From positions 1-33,977 of the forward strand of contig CAJFSX010000014.1 in NCBI GenBank assembly GCA_904419775.1: a DNA stretch of 33,977 nt, written 5' to 3'. Shown here in pieces: positions 32,015-33,977 of this stretch. Position 1 is the first letter of the stretch; each line of letters begins with the position of its first letter. A program made the position numbers and the translations under genes. A model generated the notes under the pieces. It ran no database searches. It was not told the DNA's origin and saw only the letters and a list, made by a program, of their open reading frames with translations. This stretch comes from Candidatus Pararuminococcus gallinarum. GTDB lineage: Bacteria > Bacillota > Clostridia > Oscillospirales > Ruminococcaceae.

Positions 32015-32986
32015 TTATTTTCCCTCCCTTTCATATACAATGCCGGGCTCTACATCGCCCTCGGTATAATTGGTGAGGGGAGCACGGCTGTCGGTATCGG
32101 CGCCGGCTTGGTAATCGCCGTAGAAGGTGTCAATATCCTTGATAAATTTCCGGTTGAGCAGGTGCAGCGGGATATTCTGAGGGCAGACACGGGAACATTC
32201 TCCGCAGTCGGTGCAGCGGCCCGCCACATGGAAGGCGCGGATAATGTGGAACATGTTTTCTTCAAAGCTATCAGCCGCAGCCTTTTGAGCAATGCCGGAA
32301 GCGTCGTTGTCGAACACGCATTTTTCACAGGAGCAGGCGGGACATACATTGCGGCAGGCGTTGCAGCGGATGCAGCGGGAAAGCTCGCCCCGCCAGAACT
32401 CAAAGCGCTCGTCGGGAGTCATAGCCTCCAGTTTGGCTACCATATCGAAGCGATGGCTGTCCAGTACCTCACCATCTTCTCCGATGAGCTCATCGTAAGC
32501 TACATGTTTTTTGCTCTTGCAGTTGAGGCAGCGCTCCGGCAGCACGTTTTTCTTGGCCACCGTTTGCTCACCGTAGAGGGTATCTACCACAAACTGGTCG
32601 CCCTCGGAGGAGATGCCCAGAATGCCTTTGATGCCCTTGGCTTTGAGGGCTTCTCCGTCGGTTTTTCCGTCGCAGGGAATACCCACTGCATACACATTTT
32701 CCCGCACAATGCGGTGTTCCTTGATCAGCTGGTTAAAGCTGTATGTATCACAGGGCTTCAAAAAGACCAGGACCTTACCCGGCTTGCGGGACTCCTTGAT
32801 CAGATATTTGGAAAGGTTGTTTCCGCAGAAATCGTTGGCGACAAAGCCGTTGTCGATCTCCTCTACGCTCTCAAAGACAGCAGGGGTTACGTCATAGACA
32901 AACTCGCCGGTTTTCCAGCCCAACACACGGTCGACGGTGGAGTTCTGGAGCAGTTCCTTGGCTTTTGCAATGATTACTTCTTGCAT
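32015..32986 (-). CDS. FrhB-like 4Fe-4S protein (FloxB-like)
   Basis: This 323-residue protein is like coenzyme F420 hydrogenase/dehydrogenase beta subunits in its first part (KPCDTYSFNQLIKEHRIV, VGIPCDGKTDGE, CLNCK) and carries ferredoxin motifs later: CIRCNACRNVCPACSCEKC (about 216-234) and CTDCGECSRVCPQ (about 265-277). Such proteins link flavins or nicotinamide to iron-sulfur chains. The start (ATG 32986) overlaps the mvhD end by 13 nt and follows GGAGGATC. It is most likely the FloxB component. I cannot tell whether F420 is used; Clostridia normally lack it. Confidence 0.87.
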   Translation of the reverse strand: MQEVIIAKAKELLQNSTVDRVLGWKTGEFVYDVTPAVFESVEEIDNGFVANDFCGNNLSKYLIKESRKPGKVLVFLKPCDTYSFNQLIKEHRIVRENVYAVGIPCDGKTDGEALKAKGIKGILGISSEGDQFVVDTLYGEQTVAKKNVLPERCLNCKSKKHVAYDELIGEDGEVLDSHRFDMVAKLEAMTPDERFEFWRGELSRCIRCNACRNVCPACSCEKCVFDNDASGIAQKAAADSFEENMFHIIRAFHVAGRCTDCGECSRVCPQNIPLHLLNRKFIKDIDTFYGDYQAGADTDSRAPLTNYTEGDVEPGIVYEREGK

Positions 32987-33414
32987 CTCAGATCCTCCAA
33001 TCTCTTATTCTCGCCCAGTTTGGTCACGGCGGCAACAAATTCATTCATAGTCTGAGCAAACTTGGCGCCTTCCGCAGCGGAAACCCATTCCACACGGGTG
33101 CGCTCTTTCTCAATGCCCAGATAGTCCAGCATGGAGAACAGCAGGGTCATGCGGCGGCGGGCATAGTAGTTGCCGGTGGTGTAATGGCAGTCGCCGGGAT
33201 GGCAACCGCAGAGGATTACACCATCAGCACCCCGCTGGAAAGCGCGAAGGATAAACATGGGGTTGACCCGGCAGGAGCAGGGAACCCGGATGATCTTGAC
33301 ATCAGCGGGATAGTTGAGGCGGTTGGTTCCCGCCAGGTCCGCGCCTGCATAGGAACACCAGTTGCAGCAAAATGCGACGATTTTGGGCTTGAATTCTTTT
33401 ACTTCATGTTGCAT
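32974..33414 (-). CDS. MvhD-family [2Fe-2S] subunit (FloxD-like)
   Basis: This 146-residue protein matches the delta subunit of methyl-viologen-reducing hydrogenase: FCCNWCSYAGADLAG at the N-terminus, IRVPCSCRV, and CGCHPGDCHYTTGN with YYARRR, holding a [2Fe-2S] cluster. MvhD connects HdrA to the electron donor module. It overlaps the hdrA end by 16 nt and the next gene by 13 nt, so the genes are tightly coupled. The ATG at 33414 follows GGAGG. No [NiFe] hydrogenase genes accompany it, so the donor should be the NAD-linked Flox module. Confidence 0.94.
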   Translation of the reverse strand: MQHEVKEFKPKIVAFCCNWCSYAGADLAGTNRLNYPADVKIIRVPCSCRVNPMFILRAFQRGADGVILCGCHPGDCHYTTGNYYARRRMTLLFSMLDYLGIEKERTRVEWVSAAEGAKFAQTMNEFVAAVTKLGENKRLEDLRCKK

Positions 33415-33977
33415 ATTGCATCCACCTCCGCCATAATTTGGCTATTCGAGAAGCCTTTCAGATCCATTGCACCAGACGGGCAGGCTACGGTACAAGCGCC
33501 GCATCCCTGGCAGACAGCCTCGTTGACCGAAGCTACGCGGCGGATTGCCGTGGTCCGGTCGGGCATGACAAACTCTTTATCCAAATAGGTAATAGCGCCG
33601 TAGGGGCAAACCTTTTCGCAGGACGAGCAGCCATTGCACATCAATTCGTCGGAATGAGCCACACAGGGGTTGCAGGTCAGCTTGTTCTTGGCCAGAAGTC
33701 CGATGACCTTGGCCGCAGCCGCGCCAGCTTGGGAAACGGTCTCCGGAATATCCTTGGGACCCTGGCAAGTGCCGGAAAGGAAGATACCAGCGGTGGGGCT
33801 TTCTACCGGACGCAGCTTGGGATGAGCTTCGGTAAAGAAGTCGTTGGTATCCATGCTGGCTGTGAGCATGGTTCCCAGGGAACGGGCGCTCTTATCGGGC
33901 TCAATAGCGGCGGCCAACACCACCATATCGGCGTCAATATGAAGCTGTTCGTTGGAGATCAGGTCGGAAGCCTGCAC
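33399..33977 (-). CDS. HdrA-family FAD iron-sulfur subunit (5' partial)
   Basis: Only the C-terminal 192 residues are inside the window; the frame is open at the right edge. Visible are ATFQGP-like loop LSGTCQGPKDIPETVSQAG (FAD-binding, typical of HdrA), then CNGCSSCEKVCPYGAI and CQGCGACTVACPSGAM, two [4Fe-4S] sites. HdrA carries the FAD that splits electron pairs in heterodisulfide reductase and related bifurcating complexes. It precedes mvhD with overlap, the arrangement of Hdr-Mvh and Hdr-Flox operons. Whether hdrB/hdrC lie further upstream cannot be seen. Confidence 0.93.
   Translation of the reverse strand: MQASDLISNEQLHIDADMVVLAAAIEPDKSARSLGTMLTASMDTNDFFTEAHPKLRPVESPTAGIFLSGTCQGPKDIPETVSQAGAAAAKVIGLLAKNKLTCNPCVAHSDELMCNGCSSCEKVCPYGAITYLDKEFVMPDRTTAIRRVASVNEAVCQGCGACTVACPSGAMDLKGFSNSQIMAEVDAICNMK

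Noticed and set aside
32108-33055. 315-codon plus-strand frame opposite the FloxB-like gene
   Set aside because: Antisense shadow; no binding site and no family features.

Overview
The window looks like a chromosomal segment of a strict anaerobe of the class Clostridia (Bacillota), probably a gut Oscillospirales-type organism. This is an inference from gene content and style: AAGGAGG-type ribosome binding sites, frequent TTG/GTG starts, compact operons, hairpin-plus-T-run terminators, Rnf-type and HdrA/MvhD-type redox genes, and ferredoxin-rich proteins. No rRNA, tRNA, CRISPR array, phage or insertion-sequence gene was seen.

Layout. (1) 1-7255, housekeeping and envelope: the 3' part of a rubredoxin-like zinc-ribbon membrane protein, the conserved GTPase/ATPase YchF on the minus strand, then a two-component system (OmpR-type regulator and HAMP kinase) followed by a membrane-anchored HtrA protease, and an AEC-family permease. 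(2) 7322-7800, a non-coding stretch rich in long-range inverted repeats, possibly a structured RNA. (3) 7802-10459, an aldo/keto reductase with a C-terminal dicluster ferredoxin domain, ribulose-phosphate 3-epimerase, and a MecA-like adaptor that overlaps the epimerase tail to tail. (4) 10500-14102, an unusual Rnf-like operon with only C, D, E and A homologues; G and B are absent, and the RnfC homologue lacks the usual FMN/NADH motifs. A membrane-anchored glycoside-hydrolase-like protein follows. (5) 15482-20040, a LysR regulator divergent from a lipoprotein esterase, two tandem aldo/keto reductases (the first frameshifted) and, between them, a lipoprotein flavodoxin. (6) 20307-21191, a DUF362 protein. 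(7) 21416-27114, a LacI-regulated sugar operon: split transketolase, glycerol-kinase-like FGGY kinase, RbsD-type mutarotase and HAD phosphatase. (8) 27280-33977, a minus-strand redox operon running in from the right edge: HdrA (partial), MvhD, two ferredoxin-type subunits, an FAD/NAD subunit (together resembling FloxABCD), then fumarate-reductase-like FrdB and FrdA, a small three-helix membrane protein and a NuoE-like 2Fe-2S protein.

The two most interesting systems are the reduced Rnf-like complex and the HdrA/Flox/Frd operon. Inference: the second could be a soluble flavin-based electron-bifurcating enzyme in which NADH oxidation is coupled to reduction of a fumarate-like acceptor and of ferredoxin. 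The FrdA-like protein keeps every dicarboxylate-site residue I could align by eye, while the FrdB-like protein has an HdrC-like pair of 4Fe-4S motifs and no cytochrome anchor is encoded nearby. The sugar operon resembles, in part, the published apulose-4-phosphate route (split transketolase plus FGGY kinase), but its substrate cannot be read from sequence alone.
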